DNA of 64,000 nucleotides from the NCBI RefSeq assembly GCF_001540865.1, contig NW_017893367.1, positions 7,321 to 71,320 of the forward strand, read 5' to 3'. The notes beneath the pieces were generated by a model. The model was given only the letters and a program-made list of their open reading frames with translations, had not been told where the DNA came from and did no database searches. Shown one piece after another: positions 34,621 through 45,799 of this stretch. Each line of letters starts with the position of its first letter. The first letter of the stretch is position 1. The position numbers were made by a program, and so were the translations under genes. Origin of the DNA: Ananas comosus (lineage: Eukaryota > Streptophyta > Magnoliopsida > Poales > Bromeliaceae).

Positions 34621-36095
34621 CAACTGTTAAGCCACTAAGTGTAAAACTTTTTGAAATAACAACTGCTAAGCCATAATTATATGTATCTTTCTCGTGAAAT
34701 AAAAAATCTCATTCAAGACAAAATAAAAAAAATAAAGAATAATTAATAAGATGAAAGAGTGCAATATCCTCTCAAATAGTGCAACAAACTCTTCAAAATA
34801 GTGCAATATCTGTATAAGAAGTGCAACATATGCATTGTTAATACACATTTTGTATAATTTTTACACTAAATTACACATAGTTTTGTATATTACGCGAAAA
34901 TAATATAATATATTACAACATACTATAAAAGTTATACAATAAATTTATAAACGGTGCATATTTTACACTATTTGTACTGATATTTACACCATTTGTGTAA
35001 ATATTGCACTATTATGAGAGGATATTGCACCATTTAGATGTGTGTTGCACTCTTTCTTTTTGAAAATTAAATTTTAATACATATTAAATAAGGTATAAAA
35101 CTTCTTGTAAATGACAACTGCTAAGCCATAATTACATGCATATACCTTTCTCGTGAAACGAGAAACCTCATTCAAGAGAAAATAAAAAAAATAAAGAATA
35201 ATTAATAAGATGAAAGAGTGCAATATCCTTTCAAATAGTGCAACAAGCTCTTTAAAATAGTGCAATATCTGTATAAGTAGTGCAACATATGCATTGTTAA
35301 TACATATTTTGCATGATTTTTACACTAAAGTACGCACAGTTTAGTATATTATACGAAAATAATATAATATATTACAATATATTATAAAAATTATACAATA
35401 TATGTACAAACGGTGCATATTTTATACTATTTGTACAGATATATTTACACTATTTGTGTAAATATTGCACTATTATGAAAGGATGTTGCACTATTTAGAT
35501 GTGTGTTGCACTCTTTCTTTTTGAAAATTAAATTTTATTGCATATTAAATAAAGTGTCAAACTTCTTGAAAATGACAACTGTTAAGCCATAATTACATGT
35601 ACACTTCTCGTGAAACGAGAAATCTCATTCAAAATAAAATAAAAAGAATAAAGAATAATTAATAAGGTGAAAGAGTGCAACATCCTCTCAAATAGTGCAA
35701 CAAGCTCTTCAAAATAGTGCAATATCTGTATAATTAGTGCAACATATGCATTGTTAATAAACATTTTGCATGATTTTTACACTAAATTACGCACAGTTTA
35801 GTATATTACGCGAAAATACTATATTATATTACAACATATATAAAAATTATACAACATATGTACAAACGGTGTATATTTTACACTATTTGTATAGATATTT
35901 ACACCATTTGTGTATATAAGAGGATATTGCACCATTTAGATGTGTGTTGCACTCTTTCTTTTTGAAAATTAAATTTCGTTACATATTAAATAAAGTATAA
36001 AACTTCTTGAAAATGACAACTGCTAAGTCATAATTATATGCATGTACCTTTCTCGTGAAACGAGAAACCTAATTTAAGAGAAAATAAAAAAATAA
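34621..36095. repeat. ~455-bp tandem repeat, three units plus partials
   Basis: The landmark AACTGCTAAGCCATAATTA (or close variants) recurs at 34661, 35116, 35577 and 36018, giving periods of 455, 461 and 441 bp. The units are AT-rich and share short ORFs of about 60 codons on the minus strand that simply follow the repeat. The block lies between the Ns at 34611 and 36096, so its placement inside the Mutator-like element depends on scaffolding. Confidence 0.85.
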
Positions 36096-36097
36096 NC

Positions 36098-36213
36098 GCC
36101 GCCGGCTCCTCATTCTCCCTCTTCGCTGTCGCGCCCTTTACCCACGGGCCTCGTCGATACCTCGTCAACCGCGTCGTCCCTCTGGCCCGGCTCTTCGCTG
36201 CCACCAGTAATGG
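36098..36213. repeat. Copy of a GC-rich segment also at 33237-33350
   Basis: About 115 bp nearly identical to 33237-33350 ('cgccggctcctcattctccc', 'cctcgtcgatacctcgtcaa'). A shorter part of it recurs at 33748-33805. Its gene of origin is not recognised. Confidence 0.85.
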
Positions 36214-36333
36214 TGCACCATTACACCATTAATGGTGAAATTACACCATTAATGGTGTAACCATTGCACCATTAATGGTGTAATTACACCATTACACCAT
36301 TAATGGTGTAATAGTGCACCATTACACCATTAC
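36206..36333. repeat. Palindromic minisatellite, third cluster
   Basis: The same ACCATTAATGGT-core palindromes as at 33340-33486, again next to the GC-rich segment. Confidence 0.88.
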
Positions 36334-36446
36334 GACGAAGAAGAAGCAGCCGCAGCGCGCCCGCGTGCCCGCCCGCCGCCGCTGCGCGCCGGCGCTCAAC
36401 GCGCTTTTGATTCTCTCCGTTTCCCCTTCTCCATCTTCGTCTCCAC

Positions 36447-36448
36447 CA

Positions 36449-36479
<31 letters not shown>

Positions 36480-36480
36480 C
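36447..36480. repeat. (CGT)n microsatellite
   Basis: Tandem CGT triplets end just before the ATG of the MSVVGGLECVV fragment. Confidence 0.9.
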
Positions 36481-36481
36481 G

Positions 36482-36530
36482 ATGTCTGTGGTGGGTGGGT
36501 TGGAGTGCGTGGTGTGCGTGGCTGTGACGG
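36482..36530 (+). pseudogene. Second piece of the captured lipase N-terminus
   Basis: ATG followed by 'SVVGGLECVVCV' overlaps the reading of the fragment at 33584 (GLECVVCV) and supplies the probable original start of that protein. Downstream the sequence diverges into purine-rich DNA. Either the element captured the locus twice or an internal duplication decayed. Confidence 0.5.
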
Positions 36531-37040
36531 ATGCGTGCCGTGGTAGGAGGAGAGGTCGAGGGAGAGGCCGAGGGAGAGACCGAGGCGGGGGGAGGCAGGC
36601 TCGCCGCCGGTCGGAGCAGAGGTCAAGGGAGAGGCACGGTAGGAGAAGAGGCACGGTAGGCGGCGACGTCACAGAAGCGAGCGAGGGCGACGTCGCCGGG
36701 GCAGGGGGTGTGGCGTTTCTGCCTTCACCACTCTCCTGGAAAAGAAAAAAAAAAGAACGAGAGAAAAAAAAAGAGGAGAGAGAAAAAGGTACAAGGGTAT
36801 TTTGGTCAGGTTGCTGAAAAAGTGGACCGAATCTGCAAAAACGAAAAAGGTGCCCGGTTTTGCAAAAGCCCAAAACTAGTGGATTTTTTATGCAAATTGG
36901 CCAAGTTTAAAATTTGGAAATAAATATTATAATTTAAATTTGAAATTTAGAATTTAAAATATAAAATATAAAATTTAGAATTTAAAATGTTAAAATTTTA
37001 AAGTATCAAAATTTTAAATTTTAATATCAAAATATAAAAT

Positions 37041-37071
<31 letters not shown>

Positions 37072-37075
37072 TAGA

Positions 37076-37123
37076 GGAGGGTTTGGGGGGACACTTGTCA
37101 CCCTCTGGTCCCCCAAACCCTCC
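37076..37123. repeat. Near-perfect short hairpin
   Basis: GGAGGGTTTGGGGGGAC (37076-37092) pairs with GTCCCCCAAACCCTCC (37108-37123), with one extra G and a 15-nt loop, directly after a (GA)n tract. Confidence 0.85.
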
Positions 37124-37724
37124 TTTAATGTAGTTAGATCGATTGATGTATGATTGATGTATTGATAGACATGATATGAGTACATTAATTGATTTTTTTA
37201 ATATAATCCAAAATCACTGAGATGACTAGCACATCAACAATTTATATATACAGGATCATTCTTGGAAAACTCAAAGCATGTTCCCTTTTTAAAGACATAA
37301 TTTCGATGGACAGATATTGAGTATTTGACTATTCAATAATGCTTGATGTCTCCAGTTTTCACCCTATAATAAAGATCTTGACAAATGATAATTAAGAAAA
37401 CATGCCGATGATCTTTCCCACATAATATAAGGGGAAAAGAAAGGAAAATACAAAATTAACACCCCTTGATTTTTAGCATAACTGCATATGCCACCGGATC
37501 AAGCTATTGCACTTTGAACATCAAAAGTTTTAGCATTAAAATTTTCTACATTTTCTTAAATTTGGCTGTTATAATTTTGGACTTTTCGATTGTTTAGTAC
37601 TTGTCAATTTATTATATAGAAATAGAATGATATAATTAAATGTATAAATTTTGTGCGTTTACTGTTTCTTGATTTTTTTTTAGCCTTTTATCTTTATCCA
37701 TTTTTAATGAGTTCTTGTTGGATA

Positions 37725-37812
37725 TATATTTCATTCATGTTACTCCTTTCGTTAGTTTTTCGTCAAGCTCCATTAACCGAAAACTGACGGAAGGGGTAAA
37801 ACGAATGAAATA
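37725..37812. repeat. Imperfect inverted repeat
   Basis: ATATTTCATTC...CTCCTTTCGTTAGTTTTTCG on the left pairs with CGAAAACTGACGGAAGGGG...GAATGAAATAT on the right at about 80% identity. Confidence 0.7.
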
Positions 37813-37989
37813 TTAGAGTTTAGAGTGTTAGATGTCCGTTTTAGGAGTTCAAGGGGTAAAATAAAACTTCGCCAAAAGTTTAGGGGGTAACAATGCAATT
37901 TACCCTATATGTGTTTATAGTCATGTAGAGTAGGCTTGCATTATATTGACTATCTAGCAGACCTTTTGGTCCAGGCAACACATCGACTC

Positions 37990-38578
37990 CTTTGTCGAGT
38001 GTTTCGATCTGGTTGATCATGATTCAGCATTTGTATGCCCTAGTACCTGGCTTCGACCATGGCACCGGCTTTCTGTTGGTTTTTGTATTAAGCATATCAG
38101 CATGATTTAGTCACAACATTTGGGTGTATTTATTGACACCAGGTCGGTTTGGCCACCTACCAGGGGTGTACTTATCCGGATGGGTCGTCCAGCGACGCAT
38201 GAATCAGGTCGGTGTATGCATTGTGACAGACAATGCTTGAGGTCTACGGACCAATATGGCAGGAACCATATTAGGTTTGATTTGGATTATTTACTCTTGA
38301 GGCATCTGTTGAGTTGAGGTTCTATTACAGTAGTAGTTTGACTTTTTCTCATTTACTGTTCTGTTTTTATTACTACTGTAGTTTGCTATCATATCATGAC
38401 ATATGTTTACTTGTTGTTCTACTCCTTTGTTTTTCGGTGATTGTGACTTGCCTTCGTGGCTCTGTCATACCCACTGGGAAACCTTGTTGTGGTTTCTCAC
38501 CCCTTTTTTTCCCAGGTGGCACGGGCAAGGAGACGGTTCATGGTGCGCCGAAGGGACATCCTAGATAGATTGCACCAG
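37990..38578 (+). repeat. Partial plus-strand long LTR
   Basis: It contains the conserved hairpin variant GGGAAACC...GGTTTCTC (38476-38498) followed by a pyrimidine tract and CCCAG (38514-38516), as in the other long LTRs. The left boundary is not clear. The right end is cut where a minus-strand LTR begins TGTCACG at 38579. Confidence 0.55.
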
Positions 38579-38662
38579 TGTCACGTCCCGAGCTCCGCCA
38601 ATTTGGTCGGATTCGAGCACGTAACAGACGCCGGACGGACAACACCTACCCTGTCCGCCCAA
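38579..38662 (-). repeat. Host LTR piece 1 (3' end of a minus-strand LTR)
   Basis: It begins TGTCACGTCCCGAG, the reverse complement of a typical LTR end. It is interrupted after 84 bp by the gag-only element with a CCCAA duplication (38658-38662 and 48570-48574) and continues at 48575. Confidence 0.8.
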
Positions 38663-41442
38663 TGTCACGCCCCCGCCCCGAGGTCGATACCAATTTGGTC
38701 CGGTTCGGGCGCGACGAACGGACGCCGAACGGACAGCACCTCCCCTGTCCACTCAAGGCTAAGACGACGAGATCATGTACACAAGTTCCCAGGAAACACA
38801 CTTGATTACATACATGATCATATAACCATAGTAAGAGCACAAACAGTGCTAAACAACTAAGAGCAAGCACCACGAGTAACCAACATACAAGTGAATACAA
38901 GAGAGATACATTCTACCTATTACATTCATTCAACCTTAATAACATTTTGATTATACATTAAGCTTCCAAAACATAATACAAAGCTTACATCTTCCAAAGT
39001 ATAAACATTAATTTACATTCATCTCAAAATAGCTCACATCCTGTACATCATCTACTCTCAAACATATATAGGGTAACTCTAATGCAAAATAGGAAAGTAA
39101 GCTAATGCAACCTCTAGGGCGCTAAGCCCTTACCGCGATCCTCAGCTGGCGCACATGAACTCGGTCCTGTAATAAAATGGGGGTGAGAACTATCTTCCAT
39201 AGTTCCCAGTGGGTTTGGCCGCCAACTCCGCCGATCTCCCTACTAGGTCTAAGGAGGCATAGAGAGATAATAGATAGATAGATAGGTATAATTGAAGGCA
39301 ACAATTGTAATAAAGCAAGTACGAATGCAAACATCTAACTATGCCTCAATCCAATGTAATGCATGCATGATAATCATAGTAAAGGCTGGCTACTAGTCTA
39401 CTATGTTCGACAATGAAGTTATTCAATAGATCACCCAATCTCTCGGCTAAACCGAGGTTCGCTCTCAGTCTCAAGTGTGTAAGTCTCATAGGGGCGAAGT
39501 CTAGCTGCTTGACTACCCCCGAGACCGCCTGCGGACAGATACGTTAGTCCAAGGGCAAATACGTTAGCCCCCTCGAGTGTCAACCTCCGGAGTACACAGC
39601 CTGTGGGGAGCGACCCCGACAAGCGCAGACAGGCTATGTGAGCTCGATCAAATCCTCATGAACTGGGCACATCCTACCAACTAAGGATGGTATCATCATA
39701 GAATCGAGATGTTCTAGTATTCAATCTCATAGTGTTTCCACTACACTAAGGTTCTTATGCCACTCGTCATAGTTTAACATTAACTAAATGCCACTCGTTC
39801 TCATTACAAGTTTCCAAGACACTAACTTACACTTTATTAGATTTTCATCCACATAAGCATGTTCACCAATATATTACTTGCACATATTCACCATGTTGTC
39901 ATTCGACTAGAGTTTCCGATACAATAACCAATGTATTACAAAGTTCTCCTCTACACTTATCATCTCATTACAGGGTTTCACATTGCATATATATATACCT
40001 CAAGCATGCTAGATACAATTGCTAAGCCAAATACATTACTTTACCAAGAAGCATGTAATACATATATAGAACCAACCATCAACTATCACCCTATAATGCA
40101 AGACATCAATATGCAAATTGATCAATATATAACTTAGACATAGGGAGCAGTTCGACTGCTTCAGGATGGTCACCACCCACCTTTTATAGCGTTCCGATTG
40201 CTCGTCGTCACTTGCAATCGGCCTCCCGCGGCGTTGGCCGCACGGCTTGACCCAACTCGCGCGCAACCACCGAATGACCTCCGATCCGCGATCAGGAAAT
40301 TAAAGGTCTTTGGTTCTTTGTTACGATACTCGGAATCCGATCTCGCTATTTATGGAAGCCGCCTCGGCTCCTCGGGTCAATACGAACCTCCGAATACTTG
40401 TCTCAGCCGGAACGTCGCACCCGCTCGACGAATCGACGAACCGTCACTACCCACGCGTTCAGCGACCTATCAATTAGGTTTACAGAGGGCTAAACGAGAT
40501 CAAACTCAACTATTAACAAAACCCCATTTTTGAAGCCCTAAATGCCATTGATGCTAAATACCCCAAATCCATCCAAGATTTAGGTAATAATTATCTCATT
40601 AGCATCCTAGGATTCCAAACATACCACTTCTAGAGATCGAAACCCATGATCTATCAAGAAACCCGTTTTAAGCCCTAGGTTTACAACTAGGCTAAATCCA
40701 CCATTAAAGCTTAGGATTCAGGCATCAAACCTCTAATGAGCATGCTAGAATATCTCTAAACCCATTCTTAGAGTTCAAAACCCAAACTATAAAAATCTAC
40801 CATTGTTGAGCATCAAAAGCTTACCTTAGAGCTTGCTCCAATGGCCTAAAGAGGAAGAAGAAGAAGATGAAGCCCACTTCTTCAAGCTTTGTCCTCCATC
40901 TCCACCTTCTTGCTCCACTTCTTAGAGAGAGAAAGAGAGAGTTTTAGAGAGAGAGAGGAAGCTACGGTTGAGGGGAAGTGAGAAAGAAAGAGAGCCATCC
41001 CCTCTCTTAGTCTCTAAGTCATGTAACAACTGCAATAAGCCCCCTCAACTCTTAGCCTCTCAAACAGCCCAAAATGGGCATTTTCGGGTTCGGGGACCGG
41101 TCCTCCCATGCAGGGACCGGTCCCCAATGGACCAGAAAACTGCAATTTTCAGCTTTTGCCTATTTCGCTCCGTTTTGCTCCGTTTTCGCCCGTTTGACTT
41201 CCGATTCGCCTCAAATCGAACTGAGACTCTCAAAACATGATTTTGAGCGTATTTACATCACGTTTTCATCATCGCAATTTCCGAATTTAGGTCACGGCAC
41301 AACGTAGCCTTTCGGGTCCCGTTTTCACGCCTACGCGCACCGAAACGCCCGAAGTCTTCCGAACTTTACCAAAACCTTTCAAATGGCTTTCCAATCAAAC
41401 GTACACCGTAACCTCATGAGTTTAGAAGTCCGGTACCTTACA
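38663..41442 (-). repeat. 3' LTR of the gag-only element
   Basis: Minus-strand LTR from TGTAAGGTACCGGAC (41442) to GGCGTGACA (38663), 2780 bp. It holds a GGGACCGGTCC palindrome pair (41089-41129), a donor-like AAGGTAAGC (about 40824), a variant of the second hairpin (39600-39625) and the main conserved hairpin (39185-39207) with TTACAG after it. Confidence 0.92.
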
Positions 41443-41457
41443 TCCTCCCCTCCTTAA
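41443..41457 (-). promoter_or_regulatory. Polypurine tract of the gag-only element
   Basis: The minus strand reads TTAAGGAGGGGAGGA immediately before the LTR start, identical to the tract at 15461-15475. Confidence 0.88.
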
Positions 41458-43857
41458 TAAGAGTTTCGTCCTCGAAACTGAAACAACCCCAATTCCAATT
41501 CACACCTCAATTTAACTTATCGAGTAATCGAGGGTTCCAATGCACTTTCGCATCTCGGAGTGGTCTTCCACTCATTGGAGCCATCTAAAGGTTCACTAAG
41601 GAGGATGTGAGGCCAACTTTACTCACATCGGCTAAACGCAACTCCATAAGAGCATTACTACCTTCGAAAGCCTTGATGGCAGCGCAAGTCGATATTTGAC
41701 GATTCCTCGCGCTCCAGTACCGCTTGCTACAAGATCCATGGAACACACTCCGATCCGATCACCGGCATTGCCTAAAAGCAATATCGATGGTGCATCGACC
41801 AATCGCGAGCGCTCCAATCTTCAACCAGATCCTTGGTCTACTACGAGATGGCACGCTCCGGCACATCTCCAACTCAGCCCTTAAAAGAGCATTATCCTCA
41901 AGCTCTAACTCACTTGAGAGCATTACTCTAACTCTCACGTGGCTATTCACCAACTAAGTGTCTCCTAGAGACCACTTCACTTCCAATCCCACTTGCCACG
42001 GCCAACATCAGACTCGCTCTCGCACGGATTCACACGAGCACCCGTTCGTAAATCTAGGCCACACCCATCGTGAGGCTACTCGCTCAACCACTTTCATCAA
42101 ATCCATAGGTGAACCACAGGCCACCAATCCTACGTAGACCTATCGCTTAAACCAGTCTCAACCACGCGTAGCGTCTCTCGCTCACCAGCGTAGACCCAAT
42201 CATCATTATTGGGCAAAATTCTCATTGGAGAATTCGCACACACTCCAACCAGGAGCAGCTAAGACCCTTAACCACGTCGAATCCTTGGGTTGGGTCACTA
42301 CACACTAGGTCTATCCTCGATCTTATGATCCATGCGTGGCATTCCGCGCTCTCGGGTCTCAGCTCGGACCACCGCTCTGACCAAAACTCTGCCCTACATT
42401 GGGCCGCTGTCTCTCACAGCTGACTGTGCCTGCCCAATGGGCTCAAGCTCCACAGTATACAAATGGTCCAGGCACGGGTTGTCCCCAAGCACTACTCGCC
42501 GTCGTCGTCCTACACGACATATTCTATTGAGTCATATGTACCACTATCGGCTCCTAAGAACCTAGTGCGAGCCACCAGCCTTACGAGTAATCCGTGGCCC
42601 GCTTCACACTTAGCAATGCTACTGTGCTACTGCCAACTCACTCTTCCGGCTGATCCACTCCGCACTCCACGAGTTCTTACACTCGCACGTCGTACGCCTC
42701 TCTAGCACCCTATTCCAAAATCTAGCCTTAGGTACTTTTGCCTAGGCACGCGATCACACGAGCACAACTCACTCACCTCAGTTTGAGGCCATAACTCAAT
42801 AACCGACCAACCACTGTCTCAACAGTGATTCTACTCTCGCCGCTCAGTCTACCGGGGCTACGTCCGAAGCACCCGAACTACTTGGGTACTCTCAACGTCG
42901 GCGCAACTATCGCAATCCACTACCCGTTATTTTGAGAGTCGCCTCACCGTTCTGTCCCTATCAGGAGTCTCACTTCCTGCCTAGAATCCACTACTAGCAG
43001 TTTGCTAGTACCATCTAGCTCTCCACCCGCTCCAGCAGGCGCTGCGCTTTCACGCGCAAGCATGCTTGGGTATCTACACTCACCCGTCACTTTGGTCCTT
43101 ACTACATCGATGCATCGACGATAGCAAGCGACCACACGACGAATGCATGCAAGGTCCTTCGTCCAGGGTCGCGTAGTCACGGCCACTAAGTGCCCACCGC
43201 GAACCCTTCATTGTCACTTCCTCACCACTCATTTTCTAGCCCATTCCGTGGATGTCGCACCCACAAACTATCTCGGAGAGGAAGAGGCTATCGCCTACAA
43301 CACGACCCTGCAATCGATCGTACGCACGCCTATCCCACCAAGCCGGGCACACTATTGTGCCAGGTGAGAACTTACAACCCCGCATCTTAAAGATGATAAC
43401 AGAAGACACTTCTGAGGTTCGGGATTGCATTCATACTCCAAAACGTGTACTGCCCAAACTGGGCAATTTCGAGCTACTGGGACCGGTCCTTGCCCGAGAG
43501 ACCGGTCCTCAGGAGACCGGTTCCTGCTTGAGAGACCGGTTCCCGAGAGCTACATTTTCGGGACTTAGCCAATTTTCACCCTTCTCACTGGCTTCGCGCA
43601 CGGGGGACCGGTCCCTCTGGCCTAGGGACCGGTTGCATCAAGCAACCCCGCACCTATCAGCTACGGGGACCGGTCTCTCCCTGCCAGGGACCGGTCCCCG
43701 AGAGCAAACTCCGCCAAGTGCAGGTTTGCACTATTTGCTCTCGTGGACTCCAACTCCGACGCACCTTTGGTGATTTAGACATCTTCGACTTTTCGGAGCA
43801 CACCAACACGACCCTTGGTCGATTCCACACGAAGTCCAATCCTCGTATTTCGAGAAT
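41458..43857 (-). other. Non-coding internal region of the gag-only element
   Basis: About 2.4 kb in the place normally held by pol. I recognise no RT, integrase or other domain on either strand; ORFs are short and overlapping. A cluster of ACCGGT palindromes (43478-43702) resembles the promoter part of an LTR and may be a relic of an LTR fragment acquired by recombination. Confidence 0.65.
43478..43702. promoter_or_regulatory. Internal cluster of ACCGGT-core palindromes
   Basis: At least eight ACCGGT sites, several as GGGACCGGTCCC, lie in about 225 bp inside the element rather than in an LTR. Elsewhere in the window such clusters occur in LTRs, at most a few hundred bp upstream of the first donor-like site. 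Confidence 0.6.
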
Positions 43858-45439
43858 TCACTTCCTTACGTGCACAATCTCGACAACGCCCGGTCGAAAT
43901 CTCGGCACCAGGAAATCGGCCATAACCTTGTCATCCCACACTACGTTCGGGACACAACTCACGATACGAGAGAATTCCTGCTCGTATTCCCTCACGGCAC
44001 GATTTACCTGCCGTAGCTTTGGGAACATTTCCTGAAGCTTTGCTCTCTCACCGTCGGGGAAGTAAACGGAGAATATCAACCCCCGAGCTCATCCCAGACC
44101 ACCGGAGGAAGACCAAGCAATCGATTCCGTCGAATGCCTTTCCACCACACCTTTGCCGACTGTTTACAAGCAACGCACGGCTAGGTGCACCCTTCCTCAC
44201 TCTACAATGCACAGATCCCCAAAGGGGTCTCGTTCTCGGTTCGTCACCAGCAACTCGCCGGTACTGACCAATCACCAATTCCTTTAGGTGACATACCACT
44301 GCAACTTACGCATGCTAGGGTAGCTACACCAACCTGTGCCCTGGTCTCTACTATACTAATATGTAAATAGTAGTAAAAGATCACAAGGTAAATGCATGCA
44401 ACTGCTCAAAACTACATCATGCTGAAACGTACGATTGCTTTAATTAAATCATACCTGCGGTGATTCCACCAACAGCAGCAGGTTCCTCGACTTGGGTCGC
44501 GCCTTCAGGGCCGCTTGGCGCTCCACGCGAACCCTCCGGTTGCTCAACTACCACCCCTCGCTCTCCAGACTGTGCCGAAGGCTGCACATCAACCATCTGT
44601 CCCGGAGAGGAGAATGCCGTCGCCATCGGCAGGAGTCGTCCACCGCCCAAGGGGCAACCAACTCTCATGTGGCCAACCTGCCCGCAAGAATAACACCTTC
44701 CTCTCCGCTGTGCACACCGCCGCGCCCGGTGGGATCCTCCACAAATCACACACCGCGCAGATACAGCAGCAGTAGATGGAACTCTACCAGATTAACGCCG
44801 AAGCTCTAGGGCGGATGCAACTGATGGGGCAGGTGGCACTCCTTCTGGGCACTGCCAGGCCACATGCCCCGCCTGACCACACCTGAAGCATCGTCCCGCC
44901 CGATGCTCATAATTTCCTGTGCGATGCTCTCCACCGCAAAATTTACACCGCAAAGGTCCTCGGCTAACAGACCGTCTCCTCCGGTACTTCGAGGCCTTCT
45001 GTGAACTAGACTGTTCCCCCGAACTACCGCCAGGCCGCTTCTTTACTCCACTCTTCTTGAACGCCTCGCGTTCCGGTCTCACCTCCCCAGCTGCCACATC
45101 GAGTATCATAGGACCCGAAGCCGCCAGAGGAACACTAGCCGGCAGGGGATGCGCCACCGCCGGAGTCACCAAAATGCTCACGCCCTCAGGCGCATTAGGC
45201 ACGCGAGCCAAGGGCGCGGGAGGATCACAGCCTTCAGTTGCCGTCACGGCCGCCGCCGCCACTTGTCACTCTAAAAGCTCCTGGAGCCGCTCGATTTGAC
45301 TCCCTTGGCGTTGAATCACGCCAACTAGCACAGTCATCTGTGCCCGCAGTCCTCGCACTTCGCTTGACTCAGCTCGCTCAGGCACCTCGGGAGGCGGTGC
45401 CAGAACGGTTCCACGCGCGTAGTGTCTCCTTGGTGCCAT
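43858..45439 (-). pseudogene. Rearranged gag with two zinc-knuckle pairs
   Basis: Minus-strand frame: start MAPRRHYARG (45439), a short coiled-coil-like part, a basic region, a first zinc pair (about 44950-44840; the first knuckle is distorted, the second canonical), a second pair (about 44755-44650, the second again CX2CX4HX4C), then the sequence 'GGITAG' that normally leads into protease. The frame is open apart from two stops between 45439 and 44444. A capsid-type piece ('YEQEFSRIVSCVPNVVWDD') lies downstream at 44079-43858, the reverse of the normal order. The gag therefore looks assembled from duplicated and displaced blocks. Confidence 0.75.
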
Positions 45440-45783
45440 TAGCTCCTGAAACACAACAACTCTGTCAATTACCTTAACCCATTAACCTCGTCGCAACAAC
45501 TAGACAACGCGACTCAAATCGGGCGAAAGTCACACAAGGGTGCCTATTCTCACCACTCAGTTTCATGTTGTATGCATCCAACATGAACACCCTCGGGTGA
45601 GAATAAACAAAACCTTGAATCCGCCTCTAATATCCATCTTAGAGGTATACTAACTAGACCCAATCGATTCAACTTCCGCCGTCGAATAGGTTCACGTTCC
45701 ACTCACGCACCTATAACCTTAGGGTTCACCGCCCTAGGGTTTCCTAGGTCCATCCTAGACTCTCTCTTTGCTTGCTCTTACTC

Positions 45784-45795
45784 GCTCTGATACCA
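45784..45795 (-). other. tRNA-Met primer binding site
   Basis: The minus strand reads TGGTATCAGAGC, four bases after the 5' LTR end at 45800. Confidence 0.9.
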
Positions 45796-45799
45796 CAAC

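Larger units (their letters stand above)
31954..36902. mobile_element. Mutator-like element (Pack-MULE type) with 9-bp target duplication
   Basis: The left end GGCCAATTTGCATAAAAA (31954) is inverted at the right end (TTTTTTATGCAAATTGGCC, ending 36902). Similarity runs on inwards for over 90 bp (to the N at 32050). The copy of the same end at 32515 shows more than 130 bp of inverted similarity to the right end. The flanks carry a perfect 9-bp duplication AAGTTTAAA (31945-31953 and 36903-36911), the length typical of Mutator elements. No transposase is seen. The interior holds gene-like GC-rich fragments, palindromic minisatellites and tandem repeats. Three N joins lie inside, so internal order is not certain. 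Confidence 0.88.
36912..37989. other. AT-rich non-coding region with inverted repeats
   Basis: No gene is recognised. It contains a TA/GA microsatellite (37040-37072), a strong hairpin (37076-37123) and an inverted repeat with arms 37725-37762 and 37778-37812. The segment 37443-37905 has GGGGTAAA-type motifs at its edges and could be a degenerate MITE. Confidence 0.45.

Noticed and set aside
34666..35764. Three similar ~60-codon minus-strand ORFs
   Set aside because: They are the same position in successive 455-bp tandem repeat units; conservation reflects the repeat, not coding.
36314..36873. 167- and 183-codon open frames on opposite strands
   Set aside because: They arise from a CGT microsatellite, a purine tract and the Mutator terminal repeat. 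Only the short MSVVGGLECVV segment is meaningful.
41458..43857. A hidden pol in the gag-only element
   Set aside because: I looked for RT (FxDD, PFGL), RNase H and integrase (HHCC, DDE) signatures on both strands and found none.
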